A DNA stretch of 39,165 nucleotides from Candidatus Woesearchaeota archaeon CG_4_10_14_0_2_um_filter_33_13. GTDB lineage: Archaea; Nanobdellota; Nanobdellia; Woesearchaeales; GW2011-AR9. The stretch lies in NCBI GenBank assembly GCA_002792115.1, contig PFNQ01000042.1, forward strand, positions 36,322 through 75,486, read 5' to 3'. Positions 6,934 through 14,555 of this stretch are shown here, one piece after another (within the stretch, counting starts at the first letter, position 1; every line of letters starts with the position of its first letter). Made by a program: the position numbers and the translations under genes. The notes below the pieces were generated by a model. That model saw only the letters and a list, made by a program, of their open reading frames with translations, was not told where the DNA came from and ran no database searches.

Positions 6934-8838
6934 ATGGCTAAGAAACCCACTAACAAAACAATTAAGGCTAAACAAATTAAGACAATAACTCAGGCTGATG
7001 ATAAAACAGCAACTATGCAACCTTCTGCTCCTAAATTGCCACCAGAATTACAAAAAAAGTTAGATGCACTGAAATCTAAATTAGATGAATTTAAAGATAA
7101 AGTTTTAGAAAAGTTTGGAGATTATATTGTTGGGATAACTTTGTTGCCACCAGAAAAACAACCTGCTTCTCATGACAATCAAATAGAAAATAAAGGTAAG
7201 GAAGCTACTAAAGAACCAAATAAAGATCAAATTAATTTGATGGTTGTAGTTGATGATACTACTTCTACTAAGATGACTAAGGACGAATTACATCAAAAGT
7301 TTAGTAGTATTATTTCAAAGTTTGCTGAGGAGACCGATAAAAACATCCTTGTTCAAAGTGTTTTACTTACTGACATTTGGCAAAGTTGTTACGACGCAAA
7401 ATATGATCTTAACAGATTAATTTCTTTAGGTGCCCCCATTCATGATACCGGGATGTTAGCAGCGATTAAAATTTCTGAAATCCATAAAAGTATGGTTATT
7501 AAGAAATTTGATAAATACATCTTAAGCTACGTTCTTGCCGGTTCTTTAACTCAAGGAAAAGCAACCCACTCTTCTGATATTGATGTTTGGATTGTTATTG
7601 ATGATACTGATGTTAAGAAGATGACTCGGGCAGAGTTAAAAGACAAACTTCGGGCAATCATTATTGGTATGGGTGTAGAGGCAGGTGAGATGACCGGTAT
7701 TAAAAATAAGTTAAACATTCAGGTTTATATCTTAACAGACTTCTGGGAATCATTAAAAGATGCTAACCCCATAATCTTTACTTTATTACGAGATGGAGTT
7801 CCTTTCTATGACCGAGGAATATTCATGCCTTGGAAACAGTTGTTGAGAATGGGAAGAATCAAGCCAAGTAGAGAAGCCATTGACTTGTTTATGAGTACTG
7901 GTGAACAAAGTCTTAATCGAGTTAAATTAAGATTAAAAGAGATGGGTATGGAAGATACTTACTATGCTATCTTAACACCAAGTCAGGCAGCATTAATGTT
8001 ATATGGCGTGCCACCACCAACCCCCAGAGAAACACCTGATGTCATTGAAGAAATTTTTGTTAAGAAAGAGAAACTTCTTGAAAAAGAATATATCACTATT
8101 TTACGAAACAATGTTAATATTAGAAAACAGATTGAGCATGGGGATAAGAAAGAATTAACTGGAACAGAACTAGATCTGCTTCTTAACAATGCTGAAAAGT
8201 ACCTTAAAAGAATTGAACTATTGTTTAAGCAGATAGAGGAAATGCACAACCAAAAAAGTATCTTAATACTTTATGATGAGATTATTACTATCATCAGGGA
8301 TGTGTTAAAATTGGAAGGTATTGAGAAATCTCAAGATGCTGAGATAGTTAAGTTGTTTGAGGATGAGTTAATTTCTACTGGAAAGGTTCCAGCTCGCTAC
8401 TTGCGTGACTTAAACGAGATTGTAGAAGCTAAGAATAAGCATGATGTCAAAAAGTTAACTAAAGCGGATATTGAAGCCGCTCGCAAAGGCAGTAGCGGTT
8501 TAATTCGTTTCTTAGTTGAGTATATGCAACGTAAGAGAGGAAGAGAATTGGAAAGAGCTAAGATCCGTATTAAATATGGTGAAAAATATGGAGAAATTGT
8601 TCTTTTAGATAAATATGCTTTTGTTATCTTTGATATCGATGCTAAAGATAAAAAATATGAAAAAGCTCGTATTAATCCAGATGGAAGTTTAGGAACGATG
8701 GAAAGTTCATCTGCTGAGGAATATGAACATGCTTTGGCTTCTGCACTCTTACCTAAGAAAGCTTTTATCAAAGAACCAATCTTTGAAGATATTAAAAGAG
8801 TCTTTGGCAGAGATGTAGAAATCTTAGTTAATTATTAA
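6934..8838 (+). CDS. Large nucleotidyltransferase protein with duplicated NTase domain
   Basis: 634 aa. After a Lys/Thr-rich N-terminus (1-60), residues about 60-185 and 190-315 are tandem copies of one domain. The second copy has the polymerase-beta-type NTase signature GSLTQGKATHSSDIDVWIVIDD with the metal-binding DID. The first copy aligns (INLMVVVDD; VLLTDIWQSCYDA against YILTDFWESLKDA; GAPIHDTG against GVPFYDRG) but has lost the GS motif and has QIN in place of DID, so it should be inactive. A helical region follows (about 330-500) with the sequence RKQIEH, an R-x4-H of the kind seen in HEPN domains; this match is weak. The C-terminal about 130 residues are alpha/beta with no clear match. 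A strong Shine-Dalgarno sequence CGGAGGAG precedes the ATG, unusual in this window. Substrate unknown; it could modify RNA, protein or small molecules. Confidence 0.75.
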   Translation: MAKKPTNKTIKAKQIKTITQADDKTATMQPSAPKLPPELQKKLDALKSKLDEFKDKVLEKFGDYIVGITLLPPEKQPASHDNQIENKGKEATKEPNKDQINLMVVVDDTTSTKMTKDELHQKFSSIISKFAEETDKNILVQSVLLTDIWQSCYDAKYDLNRLISLGAPIHDTGMLAAIKISEIHKSMVIKKFDKYILSYVLAGSLTQGKATHSSDIDVWIVIDDTDVKKMTRAELKDKLRAIIIGMGVEAGEMTGIKNKLNIQVYILTDFWESLKDANPIIFTLLRDGVPFYDRGIFMPWKQLLRMGRIKPSREAIDLFMSTGEQSLNRVKLRLKEMGMEDTYYAILTPSQAALMLYGVPPPTPRETPDVIEEIFVKKEKLLEKEYITILRNNVNIRKQIEHGDKKELTGTELDLLLNNAEKYLKRIELLFKQIEEMHNQKSILILYDEIITIIRDVLKLEGIEKSQDAEIVKLFEDELISTGKVPARYLRDLNEIVEAKNKHDVKKLTKADIEAARKGSSGLIRFLVEYMQRKRGRELERAKIRIKYGEKYGEIVLLDKYAFVIFDIDAKDKKYEKARINPDGSLGTMESSSAEEYEHALASALLPKKAFIKEPIFEDIKRVFGRDVEILVNY

Positions 8839-8867
8839 CTTTTATTTTTTTAATTTTATTTAACCTT

Positions 8868-9830
8868 TTAGCTGATTTGTTTTAATCCAGCCCTTCCAAT
8901 ATTTAAAAAGTACTCATTTTCTTTGGAGTTATTGTTTTTAACATTTTTTTCATACGTTGCAGATAATACATGCATAGCATGAGCTATCTTAATGTAAGCT
9001 GGTAAAGATTTTAATTCTAAAGGTGTTAATTTTATTTTTTTTTGGTATTCTTTTAATACTGCTTTAAAATCTTGTTCACTTTTTTCTTTGTTATCTTTAT
9101 CAAATAATATGTCACAGGCTAAAACAGCTAATTCTTGAATGCGCGGGTAATAATTAGAGACTGAGAAATCTACAATCCAAATTTGATTATTTTTATCTTT
9201 GATTACATTAGTTCTGATTAGGTCCCCATGAACAAAACAATGTGGCAAAGTTTTAATTTTAAGATTTTTAAATTCTTTAACTAGGGGTTGAATTAAAGCA
9301 AAATCTTCGTTATTTAGATATTTTCCTTTACTTTCAAATTCTAACAGAAAATTAGTTATCGCCCAAGAATCATAAATTTTTGCTGGTTTTATCTTTACAG
9401 AATTGATTAAAGATGTCTGGTAAGCTAAAGAAAGGGTATCCTCTTTTGTAATTAATGCGTTGGAGGTAAAAAAGTCTTTACCCTCAATAAAATCCATTAC
9501 GCAAATTCTTAATGTTAGTTGATCAATCTTTAACAAATGTAGGAATCCTTGTTTCGATTGGTATAATTTTGGAACAGAAACACCATTTCTTAATGCTTCT
9601 ATAATCACCCCAACATTTCTTTTGCACTCATCTATAGTCCTTTCATTTGAGAATATTTTTATAAAAAACCGGCCACTGTCTGTTTCTAAAAAGAAATTGA
9701 AGTCTTCGTAACCAATGAAAATTATCCTACTATCTAAGAACTCTCCCAGATTAAAATTTACGCACACCAATCTAGCGATTTTTGCCAAATCTCCATTATA
9801 ACCAATTCTTTGTTTAAAGATTGATTCCAT
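8868..9830 (-). CDS. APH/ChoK-type phosphotransferase
   Basis: 320 aa. It has the protein-kinase-like fold of aminoglycoside/choline/homoserine kinases: a nucleotide-binding N-lobe (FNFFLETDSGRFFIKIF), the catalytic loop HCFVHGDLIRTNVI with the Brenner motif HGDL..N, and the metal-binding IVDFSVSN. The order and length match the APH family. Such enzymes phosphorylate small alcohols (homoserine, choline, Ser/Thr, sugars); residues do not reveal the substrate here. No antibiotic resistance role should be inferred. TATA-like sequence lies about 22-25 nt before the ATG. It is followed downstream by the convergent nucleotidyltransferase gene and preceded by dphB on the same strand. Confidence 0.82.
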   Translation of the reverse strand: MESIFKQRIGYNGDLAKIARLVCVNFNLGEFLDSRIIFIGYEDFNFFLETDSGRFFIKIFSNERTIDECKRNVGVIIEALRNGVSVPKLYQSKQGFLHLLKIDQLTLRICVMDFIEGKDFFTSNALITKEDTLSLAYQTSLINSVKIKPAKIYDSWAITNFLLEFESKGKYLNNEDFALIQPLVKEFKNLKIKTLPHCFVHGDLIRTNVIKDKNNQIWIVDFSVSNYYPRIQELAVLACDILFDKDNKEKSEQDFKAVLKEYQKKIKLTPLELKSLPAYIKIAHAMHVLSATYEKNVKNNNSKENEYFLNIGRAGLKQIS

Positions 9831-9890
9831 TCTTGATTACAACTGTTTTATATTTTTATAACTTTCTGAAAGTTAGTAATCTTGTAGGAT

Positions 9891-10649
9891 TTATTCCCAT
9901 AATCTTAGAAGGTCTTCTTCCATAAAATGCATCTTGCCTGGAATGATTAAACAGTGGGGAGGTTTACCAAAATCAAACATTTTAATCTCTTTTAGCGGTC
10001 CAGATTTTACTAAAAAGTCGTCAGAACCAAGTCTGGCACATCCAACTACTAACAAATCATCTTTGATTAATTTTTCTCCTTTACGTTTTTCAATATTTTC
10101 AAGAATTTCTAACGCCCTGTTAATGGTCATAAACTTATTCAGGTCTGGCCTTAAATCTAATAAAAAAAGAGTGTGCATTCCTAAATAAGTGTTTTCTCTA
10201 TAAAGGTTGTATGGTGCCTCTAATTGAGGGATCTCTTCCAAGAATGGGATTGATGCTGTTCTACCAAATTTGTATAATTGTAGTCCTGTGATGCCAATGC
10301 TAGTTAATACCGATGCATTGTTAATAATCTTAACTTTAACATTCTTTTCTCTAGCAGATTTGAACAATTCAACGTGGGTAGTTGCGGAGAATGGATCACC
10401 AATGACTAAGAAAGCAACTTCTTTACTCTTTGCTTCTTCGATAATCTTGTCTTCTCCTTGTTCAGTAATTTCTCTGTTTGCTAGAATTAGTTTCTTTCCA
10501 TAAAGTTTCTTTAAGTCTTCAAGTGTACATTGTAATAAAGAAGTATAATTTTCTAAATAAACTAGATCACATTTCTGAATTGTTTCTAATCCTTTAATGG
10601 TGATATCTTTTTCAGTACTTAATCCTAGACCAATTAAATATAATGTCAT
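9891..10649 (-). CDS. dphB: Diphthine synthase
   Basis: 252 aa, a normal length for archaeal Dph5/DphB. It uses S-adenosylmethionine to methylate the modified histidine of elongation factor 2 on the path to diphthamide. The SAM-dependent tetrapyrrole methylase fold is evident from the start MTLYLIGLGLSTEKDITIKGLETI, the LVYLENYTS segment, the central VIGDPFSATTH motif (the family's GDPF.ATTH), and INNASVLTSIGITGLQLYKFG. The C-terminus has VGCARLGSDD and LIIPGKMHFMEEDLL. A TTTAAA box centred 27 nt before the ATG implies a leaderless mRNA. It diverges from the ncRNA gene. Diphthamide genes mark this as archaeal. Confidence 0.95.
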   Translation of the reverse strand: MTLYLIGLGLSTEKDITIKGLETIQKCDLVYLENYTSLLQCTLEDLKKLYGKKLILANREITEQGEDKIIEEAKSKEVAFLVIGDPFSATTHVELFKSAREKNVKVKIINNASVLTSIGITGLQLYKFGRTASIPFLEEIPQLEAPYNLYRENTYLGMHTLFLLDLRPDLNKFMTINRALEILENIEKRKGEKLIKDDLLVVGCARLGSDDFLVKSGPLKEIKMFDFGKPPHCLIIPGKMHFMEEDLLRLWE

Positions 10650-10717
10650 AATTATCTAATTTTGTGGTTATTATTTAAATCTTGCTGGATTTATCTTATC
10701 TCGGTGGTAAGAAAACC

Positions 10718-10725
10718 TTATATAT
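10718..10725 (+). promoter_or_regulatory. TATA box of the ncRNA gene
   Basis: CTTATATATC, centred about 26-27 nt before the first base of the closing stem of the RNA described next. This spacing equals that seen at leaderless genes and at tRNA-Gly in the window. Confidence 0.65.
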
Positions 10726-10747
10726 CTGTTATAACTTCGAAACAATC

Positions 10748-10850
10748 ACTAAGCATGGTGCGTAAACGCCGGAAGTTAGGCTCGTGAAATCCATATGGTT
10801 AGTCCTTCGGGGACAGTAAAACTTCCATTGTTCGCAAGACTATGTTTAGT
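10748..10850 (+). ncRNA. Structured small RNA of unknown class
   Basis: The 315 nt between dphB and the next gene hold no ORF but a GC-rich island of about 103 nt. Its ends pair over 12 bp (ACTAAGCATGGT with ACTATGTTTAGT, two G-U pairs). Inside, GCGTAAACGC can form a hairpin, GGAAGTT pairs with AACTTCC, GTCCTTCGGGGAC is a hairpin with a UUCG-type loop, and TTGTTCGCAA forms a second UUCG hairpin. A TATA box gives a start at the first base of the closing stem, and a T-rich run (TTTCTTTTATTTC) follows the last. The neighbouring coding genes are both on the other strand, so it is not a leader or riboswitch. CGGAAGTTAGGC recalls the 5S rRNA signature CGGAAGTTAAGCC, but length and arm layout do not fit 5S well. 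It does not look like SRP RNA, RNase P RNA, a tRNA or a C/D box RNA. Confidence 0.7.
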
Positions 10851-10964
10851 AAATTTCTTTTATTTCTATTTTGATTATTAAAACTGGTTTAAACCTTTAA
10901 TCACTTACTTAACTAAGAAGTAATTAAGAAATAAAAACTATTAGAAATAAATAACCTAAAGAAC

Positions 10965-11492
10965 TTAATTTTCCTTTAAGTATAATGCATGAGAATTGTG
11001 CTTAGCTTGCATATCAAAATATTTCTTAATTATTGCATTTAAACCTAAAGCTCTGTATTGAATTGTATCCCAATATTCAGATAGCTCTGGATCTTTTGCT
11101 TTAGCATAAAACTTGCCCATCCATTCTTTAAATCTGCTTCCTTTAAACCGCTTCTGCCAATCATAAGTCATCTTTCCATCCATCCAGATATAAATCCGAC
11201 CTTTAGTCAAAGTTTTTTTCTTACCATCAATTTCAACTTCAACTTCTTGCATATCCCACATATGCACCTTAATTTTATAATTGTAACTTACAAAATCGTT
11301 AACATTTTTGTCCATTAACCAGACCCACTCTTGTTCTGCTCCTTCTGGTGAAGGAACCTTGTGTTTATAGTCCATTTCATGCCATTTAAATCCTTGATTT
11401 TTACACCAATCTATTACAGCAGTATAAAGTCCATCAAAATCAAAAAGGCCACTATAACGTATGATTGACCTTGGTATTGGCATATCTCCCAT
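10965..11492 (-). CDS. Hypothetical protein, aromatic-rich
   Basis: 175 aa, soluble, unusually rich in Trp, Tyr, Lys and Met. It seems alpha/beta: a first part with IRYSGLFDFDGLYTAVIDW and strands VSYNYKIKVHMWDMQEVEVEIDG and GRIYIWMDGKMTYDW, then a helical C-terminal part (WMGKFYAKAKDPELSEYWDTI and LNAIIKKYFDMQAKHN). TTTAAATA lies 27 nt before the ATG at 11492, supporting a leaderless start there; a GGAGAT just before the internal ATG at 11483 is an alternative. I recognise no family. It stands alone between the ncRNA and the helicase operon. Confidence 0.7.
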   Translation of the reverse strand: MGDMPIPRSIIRYSGLFDFDGLYTAVIDWCKNQGFKWHEMDYKHKVPSPEGAEQEWVWLMDKNVNDFVSYNYKIKVHMWDMQEVEVEIDGKKKTLTKGRIYIWMDGKMTYDWQKRFKGSRFKEWMGKFYAKAKDPELSEYWDTIQYRALGLNAIIKKYFDMQAKHNSHALYLKEN

Positions 11493-11559
11493 AAAGCTAA
11501 CTAAAATTCTCGCTTATTTAAATATTTCTAACTCAAAACTTCTTCAGGATAATCAGTAA

Positions 11560-13488
11560 TTAAATTATCCACAAACCTTCGAGAACTCTTTCAATTATCC
11601 CTTGACAATTATTTAGTTTAGTAATTACTTCTGATCTAACTGTGGCTTTTTTAATCTGTCCTACTCTATCTAATATTTGAGCATAAACTCTGATTAAATC
11701 TCCTTCTAGTAAATTAGTTAGCAATAAAATATCAAAAAAGCTTTTGTTATCATAAACGGGGCGAATTAAAGTTGTAACCATTTCTAAAGATTCGAATTTT
11801 TTCTCTTTTCTTAACCATTCTGACTTCCCCAATAGTTTCCAAACCTTGATCATTCTATCATCTTTAAACTTCTGCTTAAATTCATGATTTTCTCTTTCTT
11901 CATAAACCAAAGCGCCAAGTAACAATAATATTTGATAATCATCCAGTTTATCAACAAAATCAGTGGCAAAGATTTCTCCTAAGGTAATTTCATCAGCGTA
12001 AACTTTGGAAGAGAAATAACCTTTATCTGTTAAAGTTAATTTGTTCTCTTTTCCAATAATATACCCGTATTTTTGTAATCTTCTTACAATGCTATTATAT
12101 CTTGCTAATAGTACTTTTGTAGGAACTTTAGCAAAATCTTTACCAAATTTTTGGTATGAGAAAAAGCTTAATCTTAGGATATACTCTATTTGTGACGGTG
12201 TGTGTTGATCAATCAAATTTAATACACTATTGGTGGACAATCTAAATTGTGATTCTATTGGATCGATATCTCGATCGGTTATTGCCTTTATTTCATTATA
12301 ATTAAAACTAGGTCTATATGTTGCTACTACTACATATCCTACTGTGTCAATACCTCTCCTCCCTGCCCTTCCGGCAATCTGAAAAAACTCTTTACTGTTT
12401 AAGTTTCTGAAGTTTCTACCATCAAACTTTCTTAAACTATCAAAGCAGACGGTCTTAGCTGGCATATTTATTCCAACCGCAAAAGTTTCTGTAACGTAAA
12501 GAACTTTTATTTTTCCTAAAGAAAATAACTCTTCAACTAATTCTTTAAGTATTGGTAAGATTCCAGCATGATGAAAACCAATTCCCTTCTGCAAAGTTTG
12601 CTTAAGTATCTGTGTTGATTTTAATTTGTTGATGTCAGAAGGTGCATCTTTTAGTTTTTTATTAACATAAGTAACAATTTCTAAATCCTTCTTGAACATC
12701 TCTGTTTGCGATAAGGCCAAAGCATTTTGTTGACAGGCATGACGTGAAAAATGAAAATACAAGCAGGGTGTTTTTTCAACTCCTAACTCTTTAAGCACAT
12801 CTAAATGGTTTGGTGGAGGTACACGATTAAATCTTCCTTTTTTCCTATCTCGATATTGTGGAATTTGCTTAGCTAAACGAATCTTTTCTAACGTGGTTAT
12901 TCCTAATTCATCATCATAAAAAGATACTTCTAAAGGCACGTTTCTTTTTGTTTCAATAACAGTTACAACTTTATGTTTTTTTATTGCTTGAATCCAGTCT
13001 GAAAATTCTTTTGCATTAGGAATTGTGGCGGATAAACATAAAAAACGTATCTTTTCCGAGCTATAAATTATTGATTCTTCCCAAACATATCCTCGTTCTA
13101 TATCATTGATAAAATGAATTTCATCAAAAATTACATAGGCAATGTTAGTGATCTCTTCGTCTTTACTAACTGCCATGTTTCTATAGATCTCAGTGGTCAT
13201 GATTAAGATCTTGGCATGTGGATTTATTACAATGTCACCTGTCATTAATCCTACTTTTTCTGCTCCGTACAATTTTGAGAAATCTCTGTACTTTTGGTTA
13301 GAAAGTGCTTTTATTGGAGCAGTATAAATTATTCGTTTATCATCATTCTTATGCTTATCAATAATAAATTCAGCTATCAAAGTTTTACCGCTACCGGTTG
13401 GTGCTGAAACAACTACTGAATAATTATTTTCAATTGCTTCAATTGATTGTTCTTGAAACGGATCTAAAGTAAAAGTTTTAAATTTCAT
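11560..13488 (-). CDS. Ski2-like DEAD/DEAH-box helicase
   Basis: 642 aa from ATG 13488. The ORF track starts at a TTG at 13503, inside the end of the exchanger gene; the ATG with GGAG nine bases upstream and just after the upstream stop is better. Motifs in order: Walker A APTGSGKT; TTEIYRN (Ic region); motif II DEIH; motif III LSATIPN; motif IV/V region IGFHHAGILP and TETFAVGINMPAKTV; motif VI QIAGRAGRRG. This is the Ski2/Mtr4/HelY group of SF2 helicases. Mtr4 and Ski2 feed RNA to the exosome; the archaeal relatives Hel308 and ASH-Ski2 act on DNA or RNA. The protein is shorter than Hel308 (about 700 aa) and its C-terminal part (LTDKGYFSSKVYADE onwards) resembles the Ski2 winged-helix/ratchet region. 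Substrate is uncertain. Confidence 0.88.
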   Translation of the reverse strand: MKFKTFTLDPFQEQSIEAIENNYSVVVSAPTGSGKTLIAEFIIDKHKNDDKRIIYTAPIKALSNQKYRDFSKLYGAEKVGLMTGDIVINPHAKILIMTTEIYRNMAVSKDEEITNIAYVIFDEIHFINDIERGYVWEESIIYSSEKIRFLCLSATIPNAKEFSDWIQAIKKHKVVTVIETKRNVPLEVSFYDDELGITTLEKIRLAKQIPQYRDRKKGRFNRVPPPNHLDVLKELGVEKTPCLYFHFSRHACQQNALALSQTEMFKKDLEIVTYVNKKLKDAPSDINKLKSTQILKQTLQKGIGFHHAGILPILKELVEELFSLGKIKVLYVTETFAVGINMPAKTVCFDSLRKFDGRNFRNLNSKEFFQIAGRAGRRGIDTVGYVVVATYRPSFNYNEIKAITDRDIDPIESQFRLSTNSVLNLIDQHTPSQIEYILRLSFFSYQKFGKDFAKVPTKVLLARYNSIVRRLQKYGYIIGKENKLTLTDKGYFSSKVYADEITLGEIFATDFVDKLDDYQILLLLGALVYEERENHEFKQKFKDDRMIKVWKLLGKSEWLRKEKKFESLEMVTTLIRPVYDNKSFFDILLLTNLLEGDLIRVYAQILDRVGQIKKATVRSEVITKLNNCQGIIERVLEGLWII

Positions 13489-13490
13489 GA

Positions 13491-14474
13491 TTACATTCTC
13501 CAAAATACAAATATAATATAAATGACATACATCATTAATAAAGAGGTCCCTTCTGTCCAGTTGATATTGGTATCTTTAGTTGCAAACACTAAGAATACCA
13601 GTGATATAAATATCATTACAATTGCGTCAACACTTAATATTATTGAATCAATAGTTATTGGTCTTATCATGCTAGTTATACCTAAAACAAATAATATATT
13701 AAAGATATTACTTCCCACAATATTTCCTAAAGCAATATCTCCTTGTTTTTTCCACAGTGCAGTTATTGTGGCCGCTAATTCTGGCAAGGAAGTTCCTAAC
13801 GCAGCAATTGTTAAACCAATAAATGATCCACTTAATCCAGCTAAATCTGCTAATTGCCCTGCATACAACGTGAATATTCTTCCTCCTGCAATTAAAGCAG
13901 CTAGGCCACCAACGACAAAAAGAATATTTTTCCACAATGGGTTCTTATTTTTAAATTCAATGGAAAATTCTTTTGTGACTGTTTTTCGCTGTTCTTTAAT
14001 TGAGCTAAAGATATAACTCATAAAAATTACAAAAACTAACAATAATACCATTCCATCAAAACGACTTAAAGTAAGCGTATCTTTTCCAAAAATAAAAAAG
14101 TCATCCGCGAGGATAAGCAATAAAAAACTCGAAACAACCAGGAAGGGCATTTCATACATTAGTGATGTTGATCTTACTTTTATGTTCTTAGCTACAATTG
14201 CTCCAATACCAACAATCAAAGCAAGATTAGCAATGTTACTTCCAACAATGTTTCCTATAGCGATATCACTCTGACCGTTTAAAGCTGAAAAAAAACTGAT
14301 AATAAATTCTGGTAAGGATGTTCCAAACGCCATTATAGTTAATCCAACAACAATGGGGGATACTCTTAGAAATCTTGCTAAGTCTGCAGAACCATCAACT
14401 AAATAGTCTGCTCCTTTTAGTAAAACAAATAGGGCTATTAAAATCATTAAACATACAAAAATGATTGCTAACAC
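13491..14474 (-). CDS. CaCA family Na+/Ca2+ exchanger (YrbG-like)
   Basis: 327 aa, about ten membrane helices. The two inverted alpha-repeats are clear: FGTSLPEFIISFFSAL..DIAIGNIVGSNI and LGTSLPELAATITALW..DIALGNIVGSNI. The Glu in GTSLPE and the Asn/Ser in GNIVGSN build the ion site in the archaeal NCX structure. It would exchange Na+ (or H+) for Ca2+ at the cytoplasmic membrane. Length matches the family. Its stop is two bases before the helicase ATG, so the two genes are in one operon, which is probably arrangement by position rather than by pathway. Confidence 0.93.
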   Translation of the reverse strand: MLAIIFVCLMILIALFVLLKGADYLVDGSADLARFLRVSPIVVGLTIMAFGTSLPEFIISFFSALNGQSDIAIGNIVGSNIANLALIVGIGAIVAKNIKVRSTSLMYEMPFLVVSSFLLLILADDFFIFGKDTLTLSRFDGMVLLLVFVIFMSYIFSSIKEQRKTVTKEFSIEFKNKNPLWKNILFVVGGLAALIAGGRIFTLYAGQLADLAGLSGSFIGLTIAALGTSLPELAATITALWKKQGDIALGNIVGSNIFNILFVLGITSMIRPITIDSIILSVDAIVMIFISLVFLVFATKDTNINWTEGTSLLMMYVIYIIFVFWRM

Positions 14475-14555
14475 CTTTTACCTCGTTTCATCGCTCTTTT
14501 AGTGGTTATCTCAATATAATATCCATTAGAACAATCTCTTAAATTATTTAAAGCT

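Noticed and set aside
8868-9830. Antibiotic resistance role for the APH-type kinase
   Set aside because: The fold is shared by many small-molecule kinases, and nothing in sequence or context points to aminoglycosides.
10748-10850. Calling the ncRNA 5S rRNA or a tRNA
   Set aside because: Only a short 5S-like stretch matches, the length is about 103 nt and the helix layout does not fit; no tRNA T-arm or acceptor could be formed.
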